Source: Diplolepis rosae
Lineage: Eukaryota; Arthropoda; Insecta; Hymenoptera; Diplolepididae
Length of the DNA stretch: 64,000 nt
Direction: 5' to 3'
Assembly: GCA_030998225.1 (NCBI GenBank)
Contig: JAPYXD010000171.1
Span: 1,426,001 to 1,490,000 of the forward strand
The translations under genes were made by a program, and so were the position numbers. The number at the start of each line of letters is the position of its first letter. Position 1 is the first letter of the stretch. Below are positions 43,727-55,604 of the stretch, in pieces. The notes under the pieces are model-generated. The model did not search any database. It saw only the letters and a list, made by a program, of their open reading frames with translations, and was not told the origin of the DNA.

Positions 43727-44044
43727 CTCAGATCGGACACGCCAACCATTCGCACACAATTACAGGCTACGTCCGTGCAGCCGTATGCATCAGCCCGTAT
43801 TTCACGATTCTAACTTGACCCCGTTAGTGTCCTAAGTTGAATTCCAAAGTTAGTTTGCCAAATCGTCACACGCGGCGCTAACTGTACCATCACTCCCTGA
43901 AAATGCACAGTAACATATGAAGAATTTAATAAAAAATTTTTTTAAATATATTATTCAATGCCATAAACAAATAAAAGAGATCAGACTTTAAATATTAATA
44001 TTATTTGAATATTTTAAATTAAATTTTCCCCTTTTTATTCATAT

Positions 44045-45050
44045 TTATCTCGTACAAAAACTATTTTGAAACATTCAGCTTATATTAGAACTTAAATATT
44101 AATATCTCTTTTACTCCTTTATGGCACTGAATAATAACTTTTTAAAAATTTTTATATTTAATTGTCTACATATCACTGCATTTATATTATTTTTTTGAGG
44201 TAAAATTAAGTTGAAAAATGGAAAAAAATGAAAAATTCTGAACAAGGAACGAAGTTGATGAGAGTTGTAATTAGTTGGAAATCATCATGAATAAATAATG
44301 AAAATAGAATATAAAATAAGGTGAATATTAATTTATATTTTTAAAATAGTTAACTAACATTGATAAAAACAGTATAATGAGAACAATTAAATTTGTTTTC
44401 ATTTTCAAAACCAAAAGTATAGTCTATCTACGTCCGTTTTCATCCTCTCTAACATTCACGAAATTTTAGCAACAACATTTTATGTACTTTGGACACAAAC
44501 AAGTAGAAACTGGACCAAATTATTCATATAAACTTGCTACTCTTCTCAAGTATCACATGCCCTTAAAGCTCATAATTTTTAGTAATAGATCAAATAAATT
44601 ACATTTCTAGAAATCACGTCAGAAGTAATGAAATTTTGCATTTAGTGACCTGAAAACGAAGTTTAACTTAAATTCAAAAAGAAATAGAGTGACTTTGAGA
44701 AAATGTGTAATTCACATCATCTGTAATATAATTATAAAATTAGTTTGAGCTTCAGTATCAAATTATAAGAAATAAACTTAAATGTATGCGGAGAGCACAA
44801 GACCCAGCGCCAGATTTTTTATATTCTATTTTCTTTAATTATTCATAATGATTTCCAACTAATTCATCAACTTCGTTCCTTGTTCAGAATTTTTCATTTT
44901 TTTCCATTTTTCAACTTAATTTTACCTCAAAAAAATAATATAAATGCAGTGATATGTAGACAATTCAATATAAAAATTTAAAAAAAGTTATTATTCAATG
45001 CCACAAAGGAATAAAAGAGATATTAATATTTAAATTCTAATATAAGCTGA
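44045..45050. repeat. Nested foldback in E1 with repeat R inside
   Basis: 44045-44315 (GAAAATGGAAAAAAATGAAA region, GAACAAGGAACGAAGTTGAT) returns inverted at 44810-45050. Between them, 44680-44795 is the inverse of 13161-13275. A part copy of one arm precedes it at 43925-44000. Confidence 0.7.
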
Positions 45051-46080
45051 ACTAAAATAAAAGGAGTAAAAGCAAGCGTTCTCTAACTTTCTGAGTTTCG
45101 GCGATTTCTTCGATTTGATGTCTCGTGCATCTCGTCGTCTGCTCGCCCTTAAATAATGTTGATGACGTGACATAAATGTTATGAATTTCAGGAAATGTTA
45201 GATAATTGTTTCGAGTGTGTGATCAGCAAAAGGACTATTTATTTGATACTATTTGTTTGTAGAACTTAAATGCAGAATTTGAGGTTAGGTTCATTACCTG
45301 TTGTATTCAAGTAGTTTTATTTTTTAACGTTCTTTGATTTCACTCAATTGATTCTGAATATTGTAAATTCAGAATGTTAATTAATTGTATTTTTATGTAA
45401 ATTTTTAAAATAATAATCGTTTTTACTTAATAGATTCTGTCATAATTACCTTTCTTATAATTCTATTTTCTGACAATATATAAATCTTTAGTTCTTCCTT
45501 ACCTATACTATACCTTAGGTAATAAATTACAGATATTAATATGTCACAAAAGTACAATATAAATCAGTGAATTAATGATACAATGATCTAAAAATGAAAG
45601 AGTTTTAAAATCGTTTGTACTCAAAATTTTTTAATTTTCAAAGCCTTTTTTAAAGCTATAAGTGCTTTTCAAAAGTGATTAATTAAAAGCTTACAAGAAA
45701 ATCATAAGTGGACAAATTAAAAATAATGAGGTATTGAAAATTACTCAATTAGCAATATTTCCAATTTTTAAATTGAATAAGTTGGGGATATTTAATTAAA
45801 AAGATCTACAAATAATTATAATGGTTTCTCTTTACAAAAATTTTTATTGTAAACAATTCTAATTGTAAAATGTCCTGGATTTTTAAGCGTTTTTAAACTA
45901 AATTTATATAATTTAAAGTAATTTTAGTTATATATCGAAAAAATTGAAATGGTCTTCGAACTTTAAAAAACTAGACAATTTATTCATGGAAATCATTTCA
46001 AATTGCAATTAATAAAATATTTCAAATGAAACAATTATTTTTTGTTCCGTCTTTTGAGGATATTGTTAGAATTTCCTTTT
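45050..46080 (+). repeat. E1 left arm
   Basis: From AGCAAGCGTTCTCTAACTTT to GAATTTCCTTTTCTA; the inverse lies at 48815-50117. Contains GATGACGTGACATAAATGTT and CAGAATTTGAGGTTAGGTTC; no frame. Confidence 0.8.
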
Positions 46081-46404
46081 CTAATCTCACGTCCCCGTGA
46101 CAATTAATAGAAATATTATACCTTTATTATAGAAATTAAGCATAAACAGTTTTTATAAAAAGAAGAGTAAACCATTGTATCGAAAATGTAGACAGCTGGT
46201 AAAATATAAATCATTGTTATACTAAGTAATGGCAGACCTTATAACTAACAAAGATTGAACAAATTGCAATAAATTAACTTGACTGACAGTTCTATTATCA
46301 ACTAGTTTTTTTTTTATTAAAAGTGTAATTAACTGAAAAGCTTTTAGAAACTATTAGTCAGATCGATAACCATTAGCGCATTCGCAAATAGGGCCATGAT
46401 GTTG

Positions 46405-46556
46405 ATTCACCATAAGGTTGCCAAGGCAACACCCAACCACCCACTGATTACGAATTTTGGAAAATACTAAATCGATCAATAACTACTTATTAACTGGACC
46501 ATGATGCGCGATTCACCATAAGGTTGCCAAGGTAACACCCAACCACCCATCGATTA
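46405..46556 (+). repeat. Duplicated LTR upstream element
   Basis: ATTCACCATAAGGTTGCCAA (then GG.AACACCCAACCACCCA) occurs at 46405 and 46511, 106 bp apart, just upstream of the TATA box. GGTTGCCAAGG.AACACC is partly palindromic, as expected of a factor-binding site; candidate enhancer repeats. Confidence 0.55.
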
Positions 46557-46600
46557 TAAATTGGCGGAATTCAATCACGGAGAGTCAGTCTGATTTTTAC
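46553..46600 (+). promoter_or_regulatory. Candidate LTR promoter
   Basis: ATTATAAATTGG (TATA-like, about 46553) with AGTCAGTCTG about 30 bp downstream (initiator-like TCAGT). Fits the U3/R boundary of the LTR. Confidence 0.4.
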
Positions 46601-46687
46601 CATCGCAGTCGTCAGTCTGATCTTCACCACCGAACCTTACCTATAACATCGAGACCACGTGCTGATAGTGATCAATATCTTTCAAAA

Positions 46688-47053
46688 GTGTCAACCATCT
46701 CTGAACGAGTTAATCCGGAATTGTCATTATATAATCAGAAGTTGGATCAATTAAAGTTTATCAGTGCGGAAGTACCTGCAACCCCTCAGACTCCGTCGGC
46801 CTGGTTTCACAGCTGGAAACTCTCGCTTTGGGAAGCTTACCAACCCAGCCACCTGCAGCGGCGCCTACCTGTGTACCTGGCGGATCGTGCCCCCTCAAAA
46901 TTCAAAGCTAACACCATAGACATATTCAGGTAAGGTCTATATCTTTTATTCTCTATTTTTGCTCTTGTGTATCAATTTGTTAAAAATTTGAGTTTCTCCT
47001 CTAGGAACCCGAAAAGAAGAAGAAGATTCCTGCAACTTGCCAAATCGATTTAA
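46688..47053 (+). CDS. Possible spliced frame within the LTR
   Basis: An open stretch without an ATG (the first listed codon is GTG at 46688) runs through SERVNPELSLYNQKLDQL, WFHSWKLSLWEA, PVYLADRAPSKFKANTIDIF to a perfect donor CAG|GTAAGG (46930). A 75-bp intron with acceptor TTTCTCCTCTAG (ends 47004) would join it in phase to NPKRRRRFLQLAKSI and TAA (47051-47053). The basic RRRR tail could act in nuclear import. Unrecognised; the missing ATG is a problem unless an upstream exon supplies one. Confidence 0.3.
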
Positions 47054-47895
47054 CTAAGCTCAGTGAATTGTGTTACTATTCTTATAATTTTCAATCTGTT
47101 AGTTGTCAGTTTCTGCTATAATTAAAATCATATTTTAATTCTTGTGTGTAAAAATATATATATGTATGTTTAACTGATTTTTCTAAATATATTAATTTTT
47201 TGAGTGACCTTTTGTTCCCGTGTAGCGACCTACGATTTTAATACCATATTTTATATATATCGTAAAAGTAATATCACTCAGAGTGTTCGAAGCAGATTTC
47301 AGAATTCAGTATTTTTATTCTTACGATTGTAAACTTAGTCATAGCAGACCTGAAACTTTCTGTTGTAGTTTTTCTCATGCATCTAGCAGTTTCACTGTAT
47401 ACCTTCCTCTCCAAGTAAGACCTGCAGCTAGCAGGACGGCACGTCCGCACCGTAAAACAATAAAGTAGCCGGCCTGACCCGGGTCAAGATTCGACGTTGT
47501 CAAATTTTGTAGTCAGTATTATAATAGTCTCAACTTTCATCTTTTTTATACATTGGCAACAACGTGGAATACCTTCCAAGGGTTCAGCCCTTTAGCTGTG
47601 TTCAGGCAGAGACAGTCTCTATGTAACCTCGGTCCTAGCCAAACGTTCAAACTTTCCTCTCATCGCGGCTCGACACTTCTCTTTGTTCTATTTAATTAAT
47701 AAAGTGTGTTTTTATTTGATCTGTTTAAACCGCCAGTCTCATCATTCCAAGGAACATTAACCCTTTCCGACAAACATCCTAAGAACCTTACATCCCGTTC
47801 CCTTAGCTTGAAACCTTGTGTTTCATAAATAAAACGGGAGAGTGTAAATATAAATTGAATTGGGTCTGTTTAATCCCTTGGGACGTAACACTAAC

Positions 47896-48801
47896 AATTT
47901 TACTGGGAATTCTTACATAAATCTGGATCACCTTTGGTAAGTACGCTTTATTTAACTCTCTAAATCAAAATAAGTGCACTCAGAAAAAAGATTTGATTGA
48001 ATCAAAGAAAATGATTTGTTTGGACGACGTTCTTTGATTTAAAGAAATGATTTGTTTAAATGAAGTAAAATTTGTTTAATTCAAACAAAATATCTTTAAA
48101 CGAAATAAATATTTGTTTGAATCCAATTAATTTTTCTTCAAAACAAAGAAATTAATTCAATGATATATGGTCAAAGATAGGCAGAAATTTATTTGATTCG
48201 AACAAATATTTATTTGGTCCAAAGACATTTTGTTTCAATCAAAAAAATTTTGTTTCATTAAGGTAGTTTTCATCCACGAAAATTAGACCTCAGGCAAAAA
48301 GAGATAAATTTGCTTTCAAGAATAGCAATATTATTATTGAAGGACTATTTTGAAAGAGAAAAGATTATTTTCCATAAAAAAAATTTAAAACAGAAAAATA
48401 ATTTTATTAATAAACCTTAATGAAACAAAATTTTTTTGATTCAAACAAAATATCTTTGGACCAAATAAATATTTGTTCGAATCAAATAAATTTCTGCCTT
48501 CAATCAAACCATTTATATCTTTGACCATATATCATTGAATTAATTTCTTTGTTTTGAAGAAAAATTAATTTGATTCAAACAAATATTTATTTCGTTTAAA
48601 GATATTTTGTTTGAATTAAAAAAAAATTTTATTTCATTTAAACAAATCATTTCTTTAGATCAAAGAAAGTCGTCCAAAAAAATCATTTTCTTTGATTCAA
48701 TCAAATATTTTTTCTGAGTGCACTTACTTTGATTTAGAGAGTGAAATAAAGCGTACTTACCAAAGGTGATCCTGATTTATGTAAGAATTCCGAGTAAAAT
48801 T
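47896..48801. repeat. Central palindrome of E1, short-word arms
   Basis: AATTTTACTGGGAATTCTTA..CACCTTTGGTAAGTACGC pairs with the segment ending at 48801. Within the arms, TTTGTTTGAATC, AATCAAACAAA and CTTTGATT words recur many times, in both senses. Confidence 0.8.
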
Positions 48802-48814
48802 GGTAGAAAAGGAA

Positions 48815-50117
48815 ATTCTAACAATTTCCTCAAAAGACGGCACAAAAAATAATTGTTTCATTTGAAATATTTCATTAATTGCAATTTGAAATGATTTCCA
48901 TCAATAAATTTCCTAGTTTTCTAAAGTCCTAGGACTATTTCAATTTTTTCGATATATAACTAAAATTACTTTAAATTATATAGATTTAGTTTAAAAACGC
49001 TGAAAAATCGAGGACATTTTACAATTGGAATTGTTTGCAATTAAAATTTTTGTAAAGAGGAACCATTATAATTATTTGTAGATCTTTTTACTTAAATATT
49101 CTCAAATTATTCAATTTAAAATTGGAAATATTACTAATTAAGCGATTTTCAATACCTCATTATTTTTTAATCTGACCACTCATGATTTTCTTGTAAGCTT
49201 TTAATTAATCACTTTTGAAAAGCACTTATAGCCTTAAAAAAGCCTTTGAAAATTAAAAAAATTTTGAGTACAAACGATTTTAAAACTCTTTCATTTTTAG
49301 ATCATTGTATCATTAATTCACTTATTTATATTGTACTTTTGTGAAATTTTAATATCTAAAATTTAATTTTCATTTGCAAGACTGTAAGAGTATTGGATTT
49401 AAATACTAAACTCAGAATTCCAATTTCTCATTTCGACCAAAAATATTGACAGTAACAATTTTTCCCTTCATAAATGTACTTTATTACCTACGGTATAAGT
49501 AAGAAAGAATATTAAAGAGTTCTTTCCTGTGAGTAATTATTTATTTAGTTATTTCATAAATTTCGGGTTGGCTGCAAAGTTTTTCCTACGTAAGCAAACT
49601 TGAAGCTAAGTTTCCACATTTTTTCTTTAAAGCAGTGTTTTTATATTCTGAGAAAATAGAATTACATGAAATGTAATTATGACAGAATTTATTAATTAAA
49701 AATGATTATTATTTTAAAAATTTGCATAAAAATACAATTAATTAACATTCTGAATTTACAATATTCAAAATCAATTGAGTGAAATCAAAGAAAGTTAAAA
49801 ACTAAAACTACTTGAATACAACAGGTTATGAACCTAACCTCAAATTCTGCATTTAAATTCTACAAACAAATAGTATCGAATAAATAGTCCTTGCAGATCA
49901 CACACTCGGAACAATTATTTAACATTTCCTAAAATCCATAAAATTTATGTCACGTCATCAGCATTATTTAAGATTTGTTACAAAATTTGTTAGCTGTCAA
50001 ATTTTGTCAACAGAAGTAGCCAGGCGAGCAGACGACGAGATGCACGAGACATGGAATTGAAGAAATCACAGAAACTCAGAAAGTTAGGGAACGCTTGCAT
50101 TTACTTTAGTTCGTATA
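48815..50117 (-). repeat. E1 right arm
   Basis: Inverse of 45050-46080, with extra sequence mainly at 49340-49660. Ends near GAAAGTTAGGGAACGCTTGC. Confidence 0.8.
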
Positions 50118-50312
50118 TGCTATATATAAACAAAATAAAGAGAGAGCCGAAGTTTCCCGAAAATTTTTGACCATCTCCGTGTTTTCGAATTCAGATTCAG
50201 AAGAGGAGAAGTTGGTTGCGCGCGCAACCAAACTTACAACTCCTACTTTATTCACACGGACGTAGCCTGTAATTGTGTGCGCATGGTTGGCGTGGTTGGC
50301 GTGTCCGATCTG

Positions 50313-52101
50313 AGTTATATGTTAGAAATATTTTCATCTCACATTTTTGCAGCCCAAGCACAAACTTTTCATTCCAAAACTTAAAATCTCCACGGAAATG
50401 GAAAATTGTCTAATAGCAGTAGATAAATTAAAAAGCTAAAATATGTCTTTATTGGTATTTCCATATTAACATATAAATATTCGTAACATTGTAAAAAGAT
50501 TTTAAAACTTCATAAAAATTTTTTTTCTGTTTTATTCAAAGTCAATAAATATTCAATGTTTGGAATCGAAATATTAAGTAAATGATTTTTAATTTCTGGG
50601 AATAAACTGCTTTAATAAGACAATCTTTCTTCTTTGTGAGAAATCTCAATTTTAAAATTAAAATTCTACGCATAGGATACAAAAACATAATATGAAAATA
50701 CTTTTATTACAGAATTTTGAAATATACAAGTTGACGAATTTTTAATCGAGTAAATCGGCTACTTTAAGCAAAAAATTATGTTAAAAATATTTTATCAAAA
50801 AAAAATAAGACACATTAAATTACGGTTTAAAATCCACATTCATAGATTGATGGTAAAAGCAGTTTAAAGTTTTTTAATCTTACGTTTTAGTGACGTATGC
50901 ACAGACTTTTAATCAGATAAATGAAATGCTTTATAGAAAGTCAAAATTTTCTTATTACTGCACTTAATCAAATTTATAAAGTAAAAATATTTTTTAATTG
51001 ATGCTTTCACTCAATTCTTTAAACATTCATTAATTGAAAATTATACTCAAAATTTAATCTTGCAGCGTTCCAATATTCCCACAATGTTACAAAATCTTAT
51101 TAGTCGAATTATAATATTCGAATTATAATATTATAATAGTCGAATTATTTTCAAAATATTTAAAAAATAAATGTAAATATTTTGATTAAATACTCTGTCA
51201 AATTTTGCATTTGACTGATCTTGCAAAATTTTTGAAAGTTTTGAATACCGATAGAAGAAACTTTAAATGAAATTTTATGTCCATAAATGCTTAAAGTTCT
51301 ATATAGAAATATCAACTACAACATTCTCAAATTTTATAAATAAACTACTAAATTCAAAAAGTTTCGGATTTTTTTTTAGAAACTGTACAAATTTCAAATA
51401 TGAATCAGTCAAAATCTACTGATTATCAGTGAAATTTGACTGATTTAAATAACTAAAAACAGGTTACTGTGAATTAGTCAAATTTCTCTGATTACTTCAG
51501 TGAAAAGTAACTGATTTAACAGTGAAAAATATTGTTTCCACTGATGATTCAGTGAAAAGGCAAATCACTGATTCAATCAGTGAAAATTTGACTGATTCAG
51601 ATTTAGAGTGTATACAAATTTCAAATATAAAGTGTACTCTGTACATTAATCAAACAAATTTAGAAGATGAATATTTTAATAAATATTCCTAAATATTATT
51701 GGAATATGATACATATCGATTTAGAAAAACTTCTTCAAAGTACTCAGACATTTTTCTTATTTTACGACATTTTTGCACCATGTTTGACCTTTGGGTAGGA
51801 TTCAAGAAAACAATTGTAGACATACTTTCATTACTTAGTAAAATACTATGAAGACTTGCTTTTTAAATTAAAGCGAAAACTTTTAAAACCTTTAACAATC
51901 GGTTGCATAGATTCTGCTCTAATCTTGGACGCAATTAGAGAAATAGGTTTTTTTGCTTTTTTTAGATCTAGTTTTTGCCTTAAACATAAAAGAAAGAAAA
52001 CACATTTGAAATATTAAAATAAAAAAGCTGGTTCATTCTTAGAGAATCCCAAATATTCTGAAATAAAACTCCTTTCCACACCACCACGGAGGTAGAGTTT
52101 A
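50313..52101 (+). repeat. E2 left arm
   Basis: Non-coding, AT-rich. 51400-51605 is a swarm of short words (AATCAGTGAAA, TTGACTGATT) in both senses. Near-perfect inverse of the right arm, implying recent origin or gene conversion. Confidence 0.85.
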
Positions 52102-52333
52102 AGGCTCGTTTTTTTTACGTGGTATCCCCTGTAGGCCTAGTCCACGTCCTACGAAACGAAAAGGGTTTTTGCTTTCAAGCAAAAAGAAAAAAGGAAAAAA
52201 ATGAAGCAAAGTGGTAAAAAACGCTACAAATGTAGCCCGTACTTCAGGCTTGCCTCTATCAAATGCCAGTATACGTCGAACAAAAATGTTTTGTTTTAAA
52301 TCAAATAATGAAGAAGTTTGATTAATTCGGGAT

Positions 52334-52375
52334 GATTTGGGGTGCTTGATTATTGTGAGTCCCCTTGCCTCTCAC
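52334..52375 (-). other. Motif shared with element T, downstream of the hAT gene
   Basis: ATTTGGGGTG..TT..TTGTGAGTCCCC.TGCCTCTCAC; the same 41 bp with few changes are at 24572-24613, just after the stop of transposase T. Complement: GTGAGAGGCAAGGGGACTCA. Confidence 0.55.
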
Positions 52376-52577
52376 TTATGCCCAAAGCGTGATATTACTC
52401 AATTTCAGTATGTTTTCTTACTCACAAAATAATAATTAAAACTAAACAATTTCCATACCCGAGGCACGCGAAGAAAGGAATAAAGAACGTATCTCTGATA
52501 TAAGAAATAAAATGTCATTATATTGTGAGTAAGAAAGGGGTTTGAAATTGATTAACGCCATGCCTTGGCCATTAGAA

Positions 52578-54794
52578 TTAATCCTCTCCTTCGTGAGCGA
52601 AGAGCGACAAACCACTTTCCCTATCACTTTCTGCCATCTCATATAGATTTTCGGTCATTAATTGCAAATGCTTCGAAGTGATGCTCGTTGTTCTGGCTGT
52701 TTCAGCTCTCGCCTTTAGGGCTGATCGAGTAACACAAATTGAGTTGACCGTCCTGTTTCCTAAGCGATTTCTTTTGGGAGTTTTCGCGTCCGTGAGCATG
52801 GAGAAACCTCGCTCCGCCTCAGCATTTGAATGAGGAAGACTCCGAACATGATTCAATACTGAGGTCAAATTTGGAAAAAGTTTTTCTCCTGTACTCGTCG
52901 AAGATACACCGATACTAGACCACATTTCGTCAAAAGATAAATTCGACCACTTTTCTTTGAGTTCCTGTCTGATTTTGAGTAAAGAATCCCACTCTTTTTG
53001 TACACCTATTCTATCAAACGACCCTAAATCTTGACAAACTTTCCAGACCCTAGGAAAAGTTTCGCTTCGATCAGCATAGAAAGCTACTTGAGGCCGGAAA
53101 ACAGCAACGCAAGACAAAAAGATGTCATCAAAAGGAAGTCGATTGCGAATTTCTTCGATTGCTGTGACATAAAATTTCAAGCAATTACGAAGAAATAGAT
53201 CAACTTCTACTATTTGCAATTTCTTGTTTGTAAGTTGCTGCTGGAAATATTCTCGCGTTTCCTTACCAACGTCAATGTCTTGAAGCGGCTTTTGATTACT
53301 AGGATCTGCAAAGTTAACATTTCTAATGATTTGAAAGAATAAATTCGGTTGAAGAAGACCCTCTTTCAAATAACTGCTAAGAATCCATACGAAGAATTTA
53401 GCCGAGTTTGGCTGGAGTTCCTGAACCATTGTTTCGCGACTTTGAAATTTCGCATTGTATACGTTGTACCTATTCAAAGTAAATTTCAAGAATAGGAAAT
53501 ATGCGAGTGTCAAAGGATTCTGCATTTTTCCTAACAAGTCTTTGGCCTTCTCTACCTTCTCAGATACGAGGACCATAAGATACTGAAGAATAACTTCCCA
53601 ATTTATTATAATATCTATGCATCGATAGCGGACAAGCCAGCGAGTTTCAGAATGACTAGGAATTTTTTGATAGTCATTTCCTAATTCCAAAACAATCGAT
53701 CGAAAAATAGCCGTTCGCTTGGAGCTAGCATTAAGAAAAGCTGGCAAATCTTTGATTAAATCCTCTACATCTGGGATTGTGGCACAAGCATATTTTGCTA
53801 CAATTGCTGACGAATGCGAGACACACGGGAAAACAATTAAACGGGGACTTTTTTCCTTTAATTTTGTTTTAAATGAGGACCTATTGCCGACCATCACCTG
53901 TGCATTATCACAAGCTAAAGCACAGATATTAGATAAAGGGATTTTCTGCCCGGACAATGCTTTTTCGAACGCATCAAAAATTTTAGAGGCAGAACAATCC
54001 GAAGCATTTACATTAATAAGCTGGAGCAATTCCACCCTGACAGAAAATGTCGTTGGCTTCACATATCGAACCATTAATGACAGACACTTTTCTAGAGTCC
54101 TGTCGGTCGTTTAGTCTTCGTACACTGAAAATGATTGCTTACGCAAAATATTTGCCATGCGATCAGTTTCAGCAGCACATACGACGTTATTTACAACTAG
54201 GACCATTTTAGTGTGGCTCAATCTAACGTCTTTTAAAACCGAAGGTTCCATATCTTGGAAAAGTCCTATCAATTCTGATGAAATCGCGAATGGTAAATTA
54301 TGCTCTACGAAAAATGTACTAATCCTAATCTCTGCTTCTTGTACTTTCTATTTGAAAGTAACACTTTCCGGAATCGTGGAATTTGTGAATTCTGAAGCAG
54401 AAGAACTTGCTACAAAAGGTTCAACACTGTAAGAATTGGCAGTTACATTAGAAGAATTTTCACTTACTACTCCATCACATTCTAATTTATTTGAAAATTC
54501 TTGCTTCTTTCTGTGTGATAAAGATGCTTCATGCTTTTCAATTTCCGATTTTCCACATAGCAACGTTTTATTGCAAATTTTGCAATGAAATCTTGTTTCA
54601 TCTGCTAATGTAACCACCCACTCTCTCCACGACGGAAATTCCTCAAACCATCCCAACTGAAAGTTTTTTGCATTTTTCATGACTTTTCTAGCGGGTTGAC
54701 ATTCGTTTGAACCAGAGTTCAAACGGTGGTCAACCTTCGTTTGAACCTGGCTGTCCTTCAAAACACTCGAATTTGGGTCAGCCGGATTACTCAT
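52578..54794 (-). pseudogene. hAT transposase, nearly intact
   Basis: ATG at 54794 (MSNPADPNSS); WFEEFPSWREWV; a zinc finger FHCKICNKTLLCGKSEIEKH (C-x2-C..H-x5-H, BED/TTF-like) at about residue 70; a TAG at 54350; ISTFFVEHNLPFAISSEL; a second stop near 54112; then 498 uninterrupted codons with ALACDNAQVMVG (catalytic Asp), SETRWLVRY (conserved RW), and LPHSNAEAERGFSML (C-terminal dimerisation region), ending ESGLSLFAHEGED. hAT transposases cut and paste DNA with 8-bp duplications. About 739 codons, normal length. Only two in-frame stops, both plausibly single changes, make it young. It could be multi-exon with the stops in introns, but I see no good splice sites. Confidence 0.85.
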
Positions 54795-55604
54795 TGTGAA
54801 CAATAAATTATACGACGAAGGAAAACAGAATTATTTGAAAAGAATTAATAAGATGAAAAATCGATGAAATTGAGCGAATGTGAATAATTTGTAATCTGCA
54901 CACAAATTAAGTTTCACAAAATAAACTTACCCACAAGCATCAAACAATAACGTACGTAAGAGCACTCACGTATCACCAAATAATAATATAATATTCTTAC
55001 TTTTGCCGTTTTCAATAAGGAATTACGATAAAAATATGAAGAATCCACACTCTTGCCTTCTCAAATAACGCATAAAGCGAGAATCAAGTATATCTTAGAA
55101 GAAAACAAAAGAAGGTTGCTATTGTTATTTGTTTTCGTCTCCAATTTGACCTCTATACCGTTCGTTTGCGATTTAAAACATTGGTAACTTTTTGGCTATT
55201 AATCTGATTGAGATACAACTTTTCAGAAAACTTTCTTTACTAAAGTATTAAAATTTTTCTCCTGTAGATAGTTTCAGAAAATGTAGACACTTAATACAAT
55301 ATTAATAAAATCGTAAAATTCTGAAAATTTGTTAAGCTAGCGCGAGTGGAAGTAGAGAAAACAATTTTTTTTTTTAATGTACTTCTCCCAATTACTTGAA
55401 AAATTAGAAGTTTTAAAAATTTTTGCAAAAGGAAAAACGATGTGCCTTGAAAGTGTGTACAAGTCCTTGAAATTCAAATTCGAACGATTTTTATAATTAA
55501 TTATCCTGTACACTTAAAGATACAATTTTTGTATTTGGAATAAGTTTTCTGCAATTACGAAAAAATTTATTTAGAGTACATAAAATTTATTGAACTATTA
55601 CTAG
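54795..55604. other. E2 core, 5' flank of the transposase
   Basis: Presumed promoter side of the hAT gene; AT-rich with no clear TATA/initiator pair and no hAT-type terminal repeat found. Confidence 0.4.

Larger units (their letters stand above)
46085..47890 (+). mobile_element. Solo LTR, about 1.8 kb, CTAA target duplication
   Basis: TCTCACGTCCCC at the left (expected TG changed to TC) and GGGACGTAACA at the right, with CTAA on both sides (46081-46084, 47891-47894). Near the 3' end, AATAAAGTG and CATAAATAAAACGGG look like polyadenylation signals. The paired arm of E1 gives the empty site. No internal region or second LTR, so a solo LTR, probably Gypsy-like. Confidence 0.65.
43727..50314. 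mobile_element. Giant foldback E1
   Basis: Ends: CTCAGATCGGACACGCCAAC (43727) and GGCGTGTCCGATCTGAG (to 50314), followed inward by TTACAGGCTACGTCCGTG and complement. The main arms 45050-46080 and 48815-50117 are inverse copies; the right arm has about 300 bp more. Insertions: foldback 44045-45050 in the left arm and the LTR 46085-47890. The centre is the palindrome 47896-48801. No protein gene was found apart from the LTR frame. Confidence 0.7.

Noticed and set aside
53719..54114. Plus-strand 131-codon frame
   Set aside because: Antisense shadow of the hAT transposase.
52578..54794. Domesticated host gene derived from hAT
   Set aside because: The frame has two stops and sits between transposon arms with no sign of host exons; an element gene is simpler.
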